NCBI RefSeq assembly: GCF_030116705.1
Contig: NZ_JAOTIK010000001.1
Location: 1,116,001 to 1,180,000 of the forward strand
Length of the DNA: 64,000 nucleotides
From: Streptomyces sp. ML-6
GTDB taxonomy: Bacteria > Actinomycetota > Actinomycetes > Streptomycetales > Streptomycetaceae
Reading direction: 5' to 3'
Position 1 is the stretch's first letter; the number at the start of each line of letters is the position of its first letter. The notes beneath the pieces were generated by a model. It worked only from the letters and a program-made list of their open reading frames with translations. It was not told where the DNA came from and made no database searches. Shown one piece after another: positions 55,284 through 64,000 of this stretch. The position numbers and the translations under genes are program-made.

Positions 55284-58200
55284 TTACTTCTCCGTGACGC
55301 CCGCCGCGTCGAACGTCGCCACCTCGTGCATGGCCCGCGCCGCGCTCTGCACGATCGGCAGTGCCAGCAGCGCGCCCGTGCCCTCGCCGAGGCGGAGGTC
55401 GAGGTCGACCAGCGGGCGCAGCCCCAGCTTGTTGAGGGCGGCGACGTGGCCGGGCTCGGCGCTGCGGTGGCCCGCGATGCAGGCGGCCAGTGCCTCGGGG
55501 GCGATCGCACGGGCGACCAGGGCCGCGGCACCCGCGCTGACGCCGTCGAGGATGACGGGGGTGCGCAGCGAGGCGCCGCCCAGCAGGAAGCCGGCCATCG
55601 CCGCGTGTTCGAGGCCGCCGACCGCCGCCAGGACACCGATCGGGTCGGCCGGGTCCGGCTGGTGGAATTCGAGGGCCCGGCGGACCACGTCGACCTTGCG
55701 GGCGTGCATCTCGTCGTTGATGCCGGTGCCGCGACCGGTCACCTCGGCCGGGTCCAGGCCCGTGTACACGCAGATCAGCGCGGCCGACGCGGTGGTGTTG
55801 GCGATGCCCATCTCACCGGTGAGCAGGCCCTTGTTGCCGGCTGCGACCAGGTCGCGGGCGGTCTCGATGCCGACCTCGATCGCCGCGAGCACCTCTTCGC
55901 GGGTCAGCGCGGGGCCGGTGGTGAAGTCGGCCGTCCCGGCCCGGACCTTGCGGGGCAGGAGGCCGGGCGTCGCGGGCAGTTCCGCGGCCACGCCGACGTC
56001 GATCACGCACACCTCGGCGCCGACCTGGGACGCGAACGCGTTGCAGACCGCGCCGCCGCCGAGGAAGTTGGCGACCATCTGGCCGGTGACCTCCTGCGGC
56101 CAGGCGGTGACGCCCTGGGCGTGCACCCCGTGGTCGCCCGCGAAGATCGCGACGGCCGCGGGCTCCGGGATCGGCGGCGGGCACACCCGGGAGAGCCCGG
56201 CCAGCTGCGCGGAGATGATCTCCAGCATGCCGAGGGCCCCGGCGGGCTTGGTCATCCGCTTCTGGCGCTCCCACGCCTCGCCGAGCGCCTTGGCGTCCAG
56301 TGGGCGGATGTTGGTGATGGTCTCCTGGAGCAGGTCGTGCGGCTCCTCGCCGGGCAGGGCGCGCCGTCCGTACGTCTCCTCGTGGACGACCCAGGACAGC
56401 GGGCGGCGCTTGGACCAGCCCGCCTGCATCAGCTCGGGCTCCTCGGGGAACTCGTCGACGTAGCCGACGCACAGGTAGGCGACGACTTCGAGGTGCTCGG
56501 GCAGGCCCAGGGCACGGACCATCTCGCGCTCGTCGAAGAAGCTGACCCAGCCGACGCCGAGCCCCTCGGCGCGGGCGGCGAGCCAGAGGTTCTCGACGGC
56601 GAGCGCGGAGGAGTACGGGGCCATCTGCGGCTGGGTGTGCCGGCCGAGGGTGTGCCGGCCGCCCCGGGTGGGGTCGGCGGTGACGACGATGTTCACCGGG
56701 GTGTCGAGGATGGCCTCGATCTTCAGTTCCTTGAACTGCTTGGCCCGGCCCTTGGGCAGCGACTTGGCGTAGGCGTCGCGCTGACGCTGCGCCAGTTCGT
56801 GCATGGCGCGGCGGGTCTCCGCGGAGCGGATGACGACGAAGTCCCAGGGCTGCGAGTGGCCGACGCTGGGTGCCGTGTGCGCGGCTTCGAGGACGCGGAG
56901 CAGGACCTCGTGCGGAATGGGGTCGTTGCGGAAGCCGTTGCGGATGTCGCGCCGCTCGCGCATGACGCGGAGCACCGCCTCGCGCTCGGCGTCGTCGTAG
57001 CCGGGGGCCGGCGGGCCGGCGGGGACCGCTGCCTCGTCGGGCCCGGGCGCCTCCGCCGCGGGGGTCTCTGCCTCGGGGGCCGGGGACGCGGGAGTCTCCG
57101 CCTCGGAGGTCGGGGACGCTTCGGGGGCCGGGGGCTCCGCCACGACCGGGGCTTCGGGGGCCGGTGCTTCGGCGGCCTGCGCCTCGGGGGCCTGAGCCGT
57201 CTCCGGGGCCCCGGCCGTCTCGGGGGCTTCCGCCGCGAGGGGCTCGGTACCGGGTGCCGGGGTCGCCTCGGGCAGTTCCTGCGGCTGGGCCGCGGACTGC
57301 GCGAAGACGATCTCGTCGTGCTCGGTCACCGTGTCCTGCACGGGCGCGGCTGCCACCGGCTCCGCGAGGGGGGCGGCCTCCGCCACGTCCACGGGGGTGG
57401 TCGGGTCGGGGGTCTCGATGACCTCCGGGCCCGCCTCGGCCTCCGGTTCGGGCACATTCGGGTTCGGTGCCACGGCGTCCGCGACGGGGCCGGGGACCTG
57501 CTCGGGCGCCGCGGCGGCCTCGGCCCCGGGCACGCCCTCGGCGGCCTCGGCCGCTTCGGCGCTCTCCACGGGCGCGACGGCCTCGGCGGGTGCGACGGGC
57601 TCCCCGGCGTCACCGGCCGGTACCGCCTCGGGGTCCTGGGCGGGCTCCATCGCGACCGCCCCGTGCTCGGGCCCGGCCACGGCGTCGGCCTCCGCGCCCT
57701 CCGGCGCGGCGGTCTGCTCGGCGACCTGTACCGGGGCCTGCTCCGCGGCCTGCTGCGCCGGGACCTGCTCCGTGACGGGGGTCGGGGCCAGGTGCGGGGT
57801 CGTCGGCACCGAACCCTCCACGGGCACGAACTGCCCCATGGCAACGGCTTCCTGGACCCCCTGGACGCCCTGGGTCTCCGGGGCTCCCTGAAACTCCTGA
57901 GCCTCCGAGGTCTCCTGGACCTCCTGGGGCACGGCGCCTTCGACAGGCACCGCGGTCTCGCCGGGTACCACGGTTTCCACGGGCGCTGCGGTTTCGGCGG
58001 ACGCTGCGGTCTCTCCCTCGGGCACCGCGGCCTCGGTGAAGCCCTCGGCCGGAATCCCGGCGGGCGCCTCGGCCGCCACCGGCACCGGCTCGGCCACCGG
58101 AGCCGCCACGGCCTCCGGCACCACGGCCGGAGCGGCCTGCACCGGCTGTGCCACCGCCACCGGCTCGGCGATCGGCTCCGCGGCCGGCTCGGGGCCCTGC

Positions 58201-59036
58201 TCCGGAACGACCGATTCTGCTGTCTCCTCCGCCGCCACCGGAACCGCTGCGGGCTGCGCCGACCACGGGCTGCCGCCCTGCGGGAGGATCTCGCCGAGCT
58301 GCGGACCGGGCAGCACGGCCGCGTCGTCGCCCGGCGCGAAGTACTCGGGGCCGGCGGCCTGCGGCGCGGGGGCCTGGGCCTGCACGGGGGTCTGGGGCTG
58401 GACCGGGGCCTGGGGCGCGCCCGCGGGCCCCCGGTCGGCGAGCGAACGGACCACGCCGCCGGTCGACGGCCCGCCGTACGACGGGCCTCCGTCGGCCACG
58501 GCCGGTCCGCGGTGCAGCGGCCGGCGCGTCGGGGTCCGGGGCTGTGCCGCCTGGGCGGGAACCTGCGCGGGCGGGGGGACGCGCACGCCGCTCAGGTCGA
58601 CCGAACCGGAGTCGCGGCCACCGGATTCATGCGTTCCCTGACCGGTCACGGCCGGGGGCTCCGCCACCGCCTGCTGAGCGGCGGCGTACACGTCCGCGGC
58701 CGGTGCCTGCGCGGGCTCCTGCACCTGCACGGGCCCCTGCGGCTGGGCGGGGGTCCCGGCGGCCGGCTGGGCGTAGGGCTGCGCCGGGGGGACGCCCTGT
58801 CCGGGCACCGGCGCCCGGACGGCGGCGGCCTCGGGGTACTGACCGGGGGCCGGCACGGCCTGCGGGTCGCTCCAGGCGCCCTGCGGGCTCGGCATCAGCA
58901 GGAGGTCGTCGTCCTCGGGCACGTGCTCGGAGGGGGCGGGGTAGGCGTAGGCGTCCGGGGCGGCGACGCCCGGCTGCTCCACCGTGCCCGCGTTCTCCGG
59001 CAGTCCCTCGACCGGGATCTGGCCGGTGTCACTCAT
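55284..59036 (-). CDS. cobT: BluB-CobT fusion with very long Ala/Pro/Glu-rich N-terminus
   Basis: This is a 1250-residue product in three parts. Residues 1 to about 675 are low-complexity Ala, Pro, Glu, Val and Gln, probably disordered. About 680-900 is a BluB/nitroreductase domain (RRDIRNGFRNDPIPHEVLLR, HTAPSVGHSQPWDFVVIRS, GWVSFFDEREMVRALGLP) that would make 5,6-dimethylbenzimidazole from FMN. About 905-1250 is CobT (KPAGALGMLEIISAQLAGL, FAGDHGVHAQGVTAWP, GEMGIANTTASAAL, with the catalytic glutamate in LGEGTGALLALP), which activates DMB to alpha-ribazole phosphate. The fusion couples synthesis and activation of the B12 lower ligand. It starts at ATG 59036 behind GAGGGG. Confidence 0.93.
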   Translation of the reverse strand: MSDTGQIPVEGLPENAGTVEQPGVAAPDAYAYPAPSEHVPEDDDLLLMPSPQGAWSDPQAVPAPGQYPEAAAVRAPVPGQGVPPAQPYAQPAAGTPAQPQGPVQVQEPAQAPAADVYAAAQQAVAEPPAVTGQGTHESGGRDSGSVDLSGVRVPPPAQVPAQAAQPRTPTRRPLHRGPAVADGGPSYGGPSTGGVVRSLADRGPAGAPQAPVQPQTPVQAQAPAPQAAGPEYFAPGDDAAVLPGPQLGEILPQGGSPWSAQPAAVPVAAEETAESVVPEQGPEPAAEPIAEPVAVAQPVQAAPAVVPEAVAAPVAEPVPVAAEAPAGIPAEGFTEAAVPEGETAASAETAAPVETVVPGETAVPVEGAVPQEVQETSEAQEFQGAPETQGVQGVQEAVAMGQFVPVEGSVPTTPHLAPTPVTEQVPAQQAAEQAPVQVAEQTAAPEGAEADAVAGPEHGAVAMEPAQDPEAVPAGDAGEPVAPAEAVAPVESAEAAEAAEGVPGAEAAAAPEQVPGPVADAVAPNPNVPEPEAEAGPEVIETPDPTTPVDVAEAAPLAEPVAAAPVQDTVTEHDEIVFAQSAAQPQELPEATPAPGTEPLAAEAPETAGAPETAQAPEAQAAEAPAPEAPVVAEPPAPEASPTSEAETPASPAPEAETPAAEAPGPDEAAVPAGPPAPGYDDAEREAVLRVMRERRDIRNGFRNDPIPHEVLLRVLEAAHTAPSVGHSQPWDFVVIRSAETRRAMHELAQRQRDAYAKSLPKGRAKQFKELKIEAILDTPVNIVVTADPTRGGRHTLGRHTQPQMAPYSSALAVENLWLAARAEGLGVGWVSFFDEREMVRALGLPEHLEVVAYLCVGYVDEFPEEPELMQAGWSKRRPLSWVVHEETYGRRALPGEEPHDLLQETITNIRPLDAKALGEAWERQKRMTKPAGALGMLEIISAQLAGLSRVCPPPIPEPAAVAIFAGDHGVHAQGVTAWPQEVTGQMVANFLGGGAVCNAFASQVGAEVCVIDVGVAAELPATPGLLPRKVRAGTADFTTGPALTREEVLAAIEVGIETARDLVAAGNKGLLTGEMGIANTTASAALICVYTGLDPAEVTGRGTGINDEMHARKVDVVRRALEFHQPDPADPIGVLAAVGGLEHAAMAGFLLGGASLRTPVILDGVSAGAAALVARAIAPEALAACIAGHRSAEPGHVAALNKLGLRPLVDLDLRLGEGTGALLALPIVQSAARAMHEVATFDAAGVTEK

Positions 59037-59368
59037 GCGTACCCCTCGCCCATCGTCAGTGCTCCTTCGGCCCTTCGTCCGGGACGTCCGAACACGGCGC
59101 CCCGGTGCTCGTCAACAAGAACGAGCGGGCTCGCCGCGCGGCACGAAACGGTCGTGGACATACTGCATTCTCACGTCCGTTCGCCGCCGCGGCAGCCCAT
59201 TTCGCCGCGGCCCGCTGTGGACTGCGCCACGTTGCGCATCCCCCGGTTCCGCCGTACCACAGCGGGCACCAAAACGGTCCCCTTTTCCGGACATTGACGA
59301 GCGAAACGACGAACGTCCGACCGCGGTACAACAATCGGCCAGCCTACCTCCCGCCGCACGCGGCCGGG
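59037..59368 (-). other. Leader/intergenic region upstream of cobT with a long-range stem
   Basis: No supported gene. A perfect 11-bp inverted repeat GCCCGCTGTGG/CCACAGCGGGC (59210-59267) encloses a second 5-bp stem (TGCGC/GCGCA), a branched shape about 175 nt before the cobT start. I looked for a cobalamin-riboswitch B12 box and did not find one. cobL ends just upstream on the same strand. Confidence 0.5.
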
Positions 59369-60607
59369 TCAGGGGGCGAGGTCGGAACGCGTCGCGGAGA
59401 GCAGGAACACGACCGAGCGTTCACGCTCCGACCATGCGGCCGTGTCGAGTTCGACGGACTGGAGGAGGGAGCACCGGACGGCGTATCCGTTCCCGGTGAG
59501 CGCGGCGCCGAGCGCCTCGGCCTCGTCGCGCGTGGACGCGTGGGTCACGATGCGTTCCGGCCGGCGTTCGGTGACGGCGGTGACGACGGGGACCCCACCG
59601 CCCCCGATCCGGACGACGTCGGGTTCCGGCAGCCGTTCCAGCACGTGCGGGGCTCGGCCCTCGACGACCTGGATCTGGACCCCGAAGGCCCGGGCAGCCG
59701 CCGCGGTGCGGGCGCAGGCGGCCGGGTCGCTGTCGACCGCCAGGACCGCGGCGCCGAAGCGGGCCGCCTCCACGGCCAGGGCCCCGCCGCCGGAGCCGAT
59801 GTCCCACAGGAGGTCGCCGGTACGCGGGCCGAGGCGGGCCAGTTGGGCGGCGCGCAGCCCCGGGGAGCCGCCTTCGCCGCTCGCCGCCCCCTCGCCCGCG
59901 GCGTCGTCCGGGTACGCCTCCGGGGACAGCGCCCAGCCGCGCACCCCGCGGGGGCAGGCGGGGTGGCCGCCCGCGATCCATCCGCCGGTGGCCTGCGGTT
60001 CGGGGCCGCCGCCGATGACGATGACGACGTTGGGGTCGCGCCAGACGTGGTCGGCGGCCTTGTCGGAGGTGACGACGGTGACCTGTTCGCGGTCGGTGCC
60101 GAGTTCCTCGCAGATGACGAAGGTGCGGTGGACGCCTTCGAGGAGCAGGGCCAGTTCGGCGGGGCCCGCCCCGGGCGAGGTGAGGACGGCGACCTTGTGG
60201 TGGGCGCGGCAGACGTTGACGGCGCGGCGCAGGGTGCGGGGGTGGGCGACGACGATCCGGGCGTCCTCCCACGGCATTCCGGCGCGGGCGAACGCGGCGG
60301 CGACGGACGAGACCGCGGGGACCACCTCCACCTCCAGGCCGTGCTCGGGTGCGCGGAGGTTGCGTACGACTCCGAAGAAGCCGGGGTCCCCGTCGGCGAG
60401 GACCACGGCGCTGCCGCGGTGTCCGGCGATCCGGCGGGCGGCCAGGTCGATGGAGCCCAGGCGGATGCGTTCGGCCTGCGCCGGTACTTCGGGCAGGGCC
60501 AGGTGGTGGGCGGCGCCGGCGACGAGCGTGGCGGCCGAGAGGGCGGCCGTGGCCGCTCCGGTCAGTGGTGAGCCGTCCCAGCCGATCACGGTGACCCGAT
60601 CGGCCAT
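59369..60607 (-). CDS. cobL: Precorrin-6Y C5,15-methyltransferase (CbiE-CbiT fusion)
   Basis: The 412-residue product joins a CbiE-type tetrapyrrole methylase (about 1-200, VTVIGWDGSPLTGAA start, VLADGDPGFFGVVRNL) to a CbiT-type methyltransferase (about 235-412, with the SAM-binding LLWDIGSGGGALAVEAARFG). It methylates precorrin-6Y at C5 and C15 and removes the acetate side chain, a late corrin-ring step. It starts at ATG 60607. Other aerobic-pathway cob genes are not in the window. cobL, cobT and cobA run in the same direction. Confidence 0.95.
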   Translation of the reverse strand: MADRVTVIGWDGSPLTGAATAALSAATLVAGAAHHLALPEVPAQAERIRLGSIDLAARRIAGHRGSAVVLADGDPGFFGVVRNLRAPEHGLEVEVVPAVSSVAAAFARAGMPWEDARIVVAHPRTLRRAVNVCRAHHKVAVLTSPGAGPAELALLLEGVHRTFVICEELGTDREQVTVVTSDKAADHVWRDPNVVIVIGGGPEPQATGGWIAGGHPACPRGVRGWALSPEAYPDDAAGEGAASGEGGSPGLRAAQLARLGPRTGDLLWDIGSGGGALAVEAARFGAAVLAVDSDPAACARTAAAARAFGVQIQVVEGRAPHVLERLPEPDVVRIGGGGVPVVTAVTERRPERIVTHASTRDEAEALGAALTGNGYAVRCSLLQSVELDTAAWSERERSVVFLLSATRSDLAP

Positions 60608-60712
60608 GTGTCGTCAGTCTCCTGGAGTCGTCGCAGGTGGGGATGTTCGTGAAGGGGGCAGGGCGAGGTTACCCGGTCCGGCCCACGGAGCGTCAGGACC
60701 CCTCGGGGGAGG

Positions 60713-61360
60713 TCAGTTCCAGTCGTTGTAGGCACCGTAGCCGCCCGCGTCGGCGAGCTGCTCGGCGACGCCTTCGAGGTCCTCGGGGAGCAGGCCCCAG
60801 ACGATCAGGTCGGTCCGGATGTCGGTCCAGCCGCCGTCCGTGCCGTTCTCGGTCCGGGTGCGCGCTATCCGGGCGTTGCGCAGGACGCCCTCGCTGATGC
60901 AGCCGAGCTTCTGGGCGACCTGCTGGGCGGCGGTGTTGTCGGCCGCGGTGCGCAGTTCCATGCGTTCGAAGCCCTGGTCGTCGAAGAGCCACTGGGCCAG
61001 GGCCAGCACGGCCTCGGTGGCGTAGCCCTCGCCGCGTGCCCAGGGGGCGGTGATGTACGCGACCTCGGTGGCGCGGGTGCGCCAGTCGGTGTGGCACAGC
61101 CGGACGGAGCCGACGAGCCGCTGGGTGAGGAACTCGGTGACGGCGAGGGCGATGCCGTCACCGCTGGTGCGCCGGGCGGGGGCGATCCTGCGGACCCAGC
61201 GTTCGGCGTCGATCCGGGTGTAGGGGTGGGGGGCGTCGGTCCAGGCGGTGACCAGCTCGTCGTTCATCATCTCGATGTACGCGGGGATGTCCGCCATGTC
61301 GAAGGGACGCATCACCAACCTGTCCGTGCTGATGGAGATGTCCGGAAAGGTGGAAGTCAT
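60713..61360 (-). CDS. GNAT acetyltransferase (RimJ/RimL-like)
   Basis: The 215-residue GNAT protein begins with the RimL-type pattern STDRLVMRPFDMADIPAYIEMMND (about 11-34, in two parts) and has the acetyl-CoA loop APWARGEGYATEAVLALA (about 106-123) and NTAAQQVAQKLGC. Such enzymes acetylate protein N-termini or small amines; the target is unknown. ATG 61360 has GGAG 7 nt upstream; ATG 61372 is possible. It is separated from metQ by a terminator. Confidence 0.88.
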   Translation of the reverse strand: MTSTFPDISISTDRLVMRPFDMADIPAYIEMMNDELVTAWTDAPHPYTRIDAERWVRRIAPARRTSGDGIALAVTEFLTQRLVGSVRLCHTDWRTRATEVAYITAPWARGEGYATEAVLALAQWLFDDQGFERMELRTAADNTAAQQVAQKLGCISEGVLRNARIARTRTENGTDGGWTDIRTDLIVWGLLPEDLEGVAEQLADAGGYGAYNDWN

Positions 61361-61444
61361 GCGCAGCTCCATGCCGAAGGCCGTGTGAATGCACAGCATG
61401 CAGCATCGGGTCGCCGGTGCGCATGGTCGGGTCCGGCACGGCGG

Positions 61445-61479
61445 AGCCCCGCGCCCCCTCCGACGGGGTGCGCGGGGCT
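61445..61479 (-). terminator. Terminator of metQ
   Basis: AGCCCCGCGC...CCCC pairs with GGGG...GCGCGGGGCT over about 14 bp with one bulge, 24 bp past the metQ stop. Confidence 0.8.
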
Positions 61480-61503
61480 CGCCGGACAAATGCCGTGCGG
61501 GGG

Positions 61504-62370
61504 TCAGGACTTGGTCGCGGTACCGAAGGCCGGGACGATCGAGCCCTTGTAGGTGTCCTCGATGAACTTCTTGACCTCGTCGGAGTGCAGGAGCTTCACG
61601 AGCTTCTGGACGCGGGCGTCCTTCTCGTTGCCCTCCTTCACGGCGATGATGTTGGCGTAGGGGTTGCCGTCGGCCTTCTCCAGGACCAGGGAGTCCTTGC
61701 CGGGCTGGAGGTCGGCCTCGATCGCGTAGTTGCCGTTGATGACGGCCGCGTCGACGTCGTTCAGGGCGCGGGGGACGGTGGCGGCCTCCAGCTCCTTGAA
61801 CTCCAGGCCCTTCTTGTCGGTGATGTCGCTCAGCTTGGCGCTGGTGCCGACGCCGTCCTTGAGGGTGATGAGGCCGTTCTCGGCGAGCAGCTGGAGGGCG
61901 CGGCCCTCGTTGGTGGTGTCGTTGGGGACTGCGATGGTCTGGCCGGCCTTGATGTCCTTGATGTCCTTGGCCTTCTTGGAGTAGAGGCCGAGGGGCTCCA
62001 GGTGGACGGCGCCGACGGAGACGATGTGGGTGTTCTTCTTCTCGTTGAAGTCGTCGAGGTACGGCTGGTGCTGGAAGAAGTTGGCGTCCACCTGGCCGGT
62101 CTCGGTGGCGGTGTTCGGCAGGACGTAGTCCGTGAACTCCTTGACCTCCAGCTTGAGGCCCTCCTTCGCCGCCAGGTTCTTCTCGACGAACTCCAGGATG
62201 TCGGCGTGCGGCGTGGGGGACGCGGCGACGACGAGCGCCTTGGAGGTGTCGGCCCCGGCGCCGGTGTCGCCCTTGGCGGACGGGTCGGAGTCCGTGCCGC
62301 AGGCGCTGAGGCCGAGGGCGAGGGCGGCGGTGGCGGCGGCAGCTGCGGTGATCTTGATGTTCTTGCGCAC
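61504..62370 (-). CDS. metQ: Methionine ABC transporter substrate-binding lipoprotein
   Basis: The 288-residue NlpA/MetQ-family protein has a lipoprotein signal with lipobox LSAC (Cys24). The mature part shows VVAASPTPHADILEFV, QVDANFFQHQPYLDDFN and VAVPNDTTNEGRALQLL-like segments that form the methionine site. It captures methionine outside and delivers it to MetNI. It starts at GTG 62370. It is the last gene of the metN-metI-metQ operon, 73 bp after metI, and ends at a hairpin. Confidence 0.95.
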   Translation of the reverse strand: MRKNIKITAAAAATAALALGLSACGTDSDPSAKGDTGAGADTSKALVVAASPTPHADILEFVEKNLAAKEGLKLEVKEFTDYVLPNTATETGQVDANFFQHQPYLDDFNEKKNTHIVSVGAVHLEPLGLYSKKAKDIKDIKAGQTIAVPNDTTNEGRALQLLAENGLITLKDGVGTSAKLSDITDKKGLEFKELEAATVPRALNDVDAAVINGNYAIEADLQPGKDSLVLEKADGNPYANIIAVKEGNEKDARVQKLVKLLHSDEVKKFIEDTYKGSIVPAFGTATKS

Positions 62371-62443
62371 GAAAAGTGCCTCTTTCCGGTGGTGAGGGTG
62401 GTGTGCCCGGACAAGGAGTGCGGGCTTGTGGGGGAGGGAGGTC

Positions 62444-63115
62444 TCAGGTGGTGGCGCGGCCCCGGCGGGCCAGCAGGCGTACGGCCACGTCGCCGATCAG
62501 CTGGACCACGGTCACGATGACGACGAGCAGCGCGACGGTGATGAGCATGAACTGGTTGTCGAAGCGCTGGAATCCGTAGGTGACGGCCTTGGATCCGAGC
62601 CCTTCGCCGCCGACGGCCCCGGCCATCGCGGAGTAGCCGATGAGCACGATGACGGTGGTGGTGACGCCGGAGACGAGCGAGGGCAGTGCCTGCGGCAGCA
62701 GGACCTTGCGGACGATCGTGGGAATGGATCCGCCCATCGACTGGACGGCCTCGACGAGTCCGTGGTCGACCTCGCGGACGGACGTCTCGACGAGTCGGGC
62801 GAAGAACGGGATGGCGCCGACGGCGAGCGGGACGATCATCGCGGTCGGGCCGATGAAGGTGCCGACGATCCAGGTGGTGAAGGGGATCAGGGCGATCAGC
62901 AGGATGATGAACGGCAGCGAGCGGCCGATGTTCACGATCGCCCCGACGACCTTGTTCACGGGGATGTTCTGGAGCAGTCCGCCCTTGTCGGTGAGGACCA
63001 GCAGGACGCCGAGCGGCAGCCCGGCCAGGATGGTGACGACCGCGGACCAGAGCACCATGTAGAGGGTGTCGACGGTCCCCTGGGTGAGCAGCGGCTGCAT
63101 TTCGGACCAGGTCAC
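62444..63115 (-). CDS. metI: Methionine ABC transporter permease
   Basis: The 223-residue inner-membrane protein has five TM segments and the permease EAA-like loop (EAVQSMGGSIPTIVRKVLLP, about 121-140) that docks MetN. It starts at GTG 63115, whose GTGA overlaps the metN stop, so the two are translationally coupled. Confidence 0.95.
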   Translation of the reverse strand: MTWSEMQPLLTQGTVDTLYMVLWSAVVTILAGLPLGVLLVLTDKGGLLQNIPVNKVVGAIVNIGRSLPFIILLIALIPFTTWIVGTFIGPTAMIVPLAVGAIPFFARLVETSVREVDHGLVEAVQSMGGSIPTIVRKVLLPQALPSLVSGVTTTVIVLIGYSAMAGAVGGEGLGSKAVTYGFQRFDNQFMLITVALLVVIVTVVQLIGDVAVRLLARRGRATT

Positions 63116-64000
63116 TTCGCCACCTCCTTGGTGAGCGGGGCGGGGGTCTGTACGGGAATGGCGGGGGCCGTGTCCTCCACGACCTCGGCCTGGAGGCCCT
63201 GTTCCCGCAGGAAGCCGATCGGGACGACGTTCTCCTCGAAGCGGCCGGGCAGCTCGATGCGCATCCGGCCGATCTGGTTGCCGCCGACGGTGTCCATCGC
63301 GGCGCCCAGGATCGAGATGTCGATGTTGTACGTGCGGGAGAGCTGGGAGATCACCGGCTGGGTGGCGGCCTCGCCGCGGAAGGTGACGTCGACGACCGTG
63401 CGGTCGGGGCCGGAGGCCGTTCCGCCGACCGGGAACAGCTCGTGGGCCAGTTCGGAGCCGGGGGTGGCGAGCAGGTCGCCGACGGTTCCGGATTCGACGA
63501 CGCGTCCCTTCCGCATCAGTGCGGCGGAGTCGCAGATCGTCTTGACGACGTCCATCTCGTGGGTGATGAGCAGGACGGTCAGGCCCAGCTGCTGGTTGAG
63601 GTCGCGCAGCAGCTGGAGGATGGAGCGGGTGGTCTCGGGGTCGAGGGCGGAGGTCGCCTCGTCGGAGAGCAGCACCTTGGGGTCCCCGGCGAGTGCGCGG
63701 GCAATGCCGACGCGCTGCTTCTGGCCGCCGGAGAGCTGGCCCGGGTAGGCCCTGGCCTTGTCGGCGAGGCCGACCAGGTCGAGGAGTTCGAGGGCCTTGC
63801 GGGAGCGGTCCCGGCCGGGGACGCCGAGGATCTCCAGCGGGAGTTCGACGTTGCCCTGGACGGTGCGGGAGGCCAGCAGGTTGAAGTGCTGGAAGACCAT
63901 GCCGATGCGGCTGCGTGCCTCGCGCAGTTCCCGGCCGGCCCGCCGGCCGCGCCCGGCGAGGGCGGTGAGGTCCTGGCCCGCCACGGTCACGGTGCCGGAG
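63112..64000 (-). CDS. metN: Methionine ABC transporter ATP-binding protein (5' end beyond window)
   Basis: About 296 C-terminal residues are present. Visible are the Q-loop RIGMVFQHFNLL, signature LSGGQKQRVGIARAL, Walker B KVLLSDEATSALDP, the H-loop LLITHEMDV, and a C-terminal NIL domain (last ~95 residues) that senses methionine. Walker A lies outside the window. MetN powers methionine uptake. A SAM-responsive leader, common for this operon, would also be outside and cannot be checked here. Confidence 0.96.
   Translation of the reverse strand, partial: SGTVTVAGQDLTALAGRGRRAGRELREARSRIGMVFQHFNLLASRTVQGNVELPLEILGVPGRDRSRKALELLDLVGLADKARAYPGQLSGGQKQRVGIARALAGDPKVLLSDEATSALDPETTRSILQLLRDLNQQLGLTVLLITHEMDVVKTICDSAALMRKGRVVESGTVGDLLATPGSELAHELFPVGGTASGPDRTVVDVTFRGEAATQPVISQLSRTYNIDISILGAAMDTVGGNQIGRMRIELPGRFEENVVPIGFLREQGLQAEVVEDTAPAIPVQTPAPLTKEVAK

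Noticed and set aside
55326..59297. A 1323-residue plus-strand open frame opposite bluB-cobT
   Set aside because: It exists only because the GC-rich antisense of an Ala/Pro-rich coding strand lacks stops; its Gly/Arg/His composition has no family resemblance and the opposite frame contains the BluB and CobT motifs.
59056..59334. A 92-residue minus-strand frame upstream of cobT
   Set aside because: Lies across the inverted repeat, has mixed composition and no start signal.
59037..59368. Cobalamin riboswitch before cobT
   Set aside because: I searched both strands by eye for the B12-box pattern and saw none; only generic stems are present.

Overview
The window is about 64 kb of very GC-rich DNA. 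It has actinobacterial codon bias, many GTG and TTG starts, and many genes coupled by 1-4 nt overlaps. It carries Streptomyces-type markers: ssgB (sporulation septation), a bifunctional Rel with an Ala/Pro-rich N-terminus, a phosphatidylinositol-mannoside lipid cluster, PGPGW and ALF-repeat proteins, and a fused BluB-CobT. From memory the gene order follows the rpsD-relA-secDF-ruv-pdx-thrS-ssgB-cob-met segment of a Streptomyces chromosome core. I see no insertion sequence, prophage or CRISPR array. I call it a Streptomyces (or close relative) core-chromosome segment; the species is not determined.

Region 1-10 kb: the 3' end of a TPR-rich protein; rpsD (zinc-less S4); a perfect-looking DmdR/IdeR-type iron box in the short gap to a divergent DUF2470 gene; rarA; a VKOR-like thiol redox membrane protein; hisS with an MBL-fold hydrolase; a membrane-anchored cyclophilin; a DUF349 protein with a structured leader; and a secreted ALF-repeat protein. 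Region 10-22 kb: a minus-strand block of housekeeping genes. yajC-secD-secF-apt are closely packed, and a 19-bp hairpin separates apt from rel. The ruvCAB resolvase genes follow yebC, and pdxS-pdxT form the PLP synthase pair.

Region 22-36 kb: a LemA-like protein; the pgsA-acyltransferase-pimA-like unit, coupled by two GTGA overlaps, which makes PI and PIM lipids; divergent from it, an EF-G-like GTPase and a large membrane protein. Then come a HIT-family hydrolase, a voltage-sensor-like potassium channel, thrS, an uncharacterised gene coupled to a DUF4365 gene, and a DnaQ-like exonuclease.

Region 36-48 kb: two identical tRNA-Val(CAC) genes bracket an SRPBCC protein and a roughly 20-TM membrane protein. 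After them come a PGPGW protein, ssgB, a CGNR zinc-finger regulator, a LacI regulator, small membrane proteins, a DsbA-like oxidoreductase, a double GNAT, and a pabB-pabC pair for p-aminobenzoate and folate.

Region 48-64 kb: a tRNA cluster Gly-Cys-Val-Val-Val with a strong terminator; a TFIIB-type zinc ribbon; an APH-like kinase; a Ser/Thr protein kinase with a 15-bp tandem repeat tract; a truncated GlcG/HbpS-like remnant; a SpoU methyltransferase; three cobalamin/siroheme genes (cobL, bluB-cobT fusion, cysG/cobA); a GNAT; and the methionine ABC importer metQ-metI-metN, whose metN runs off the window end.
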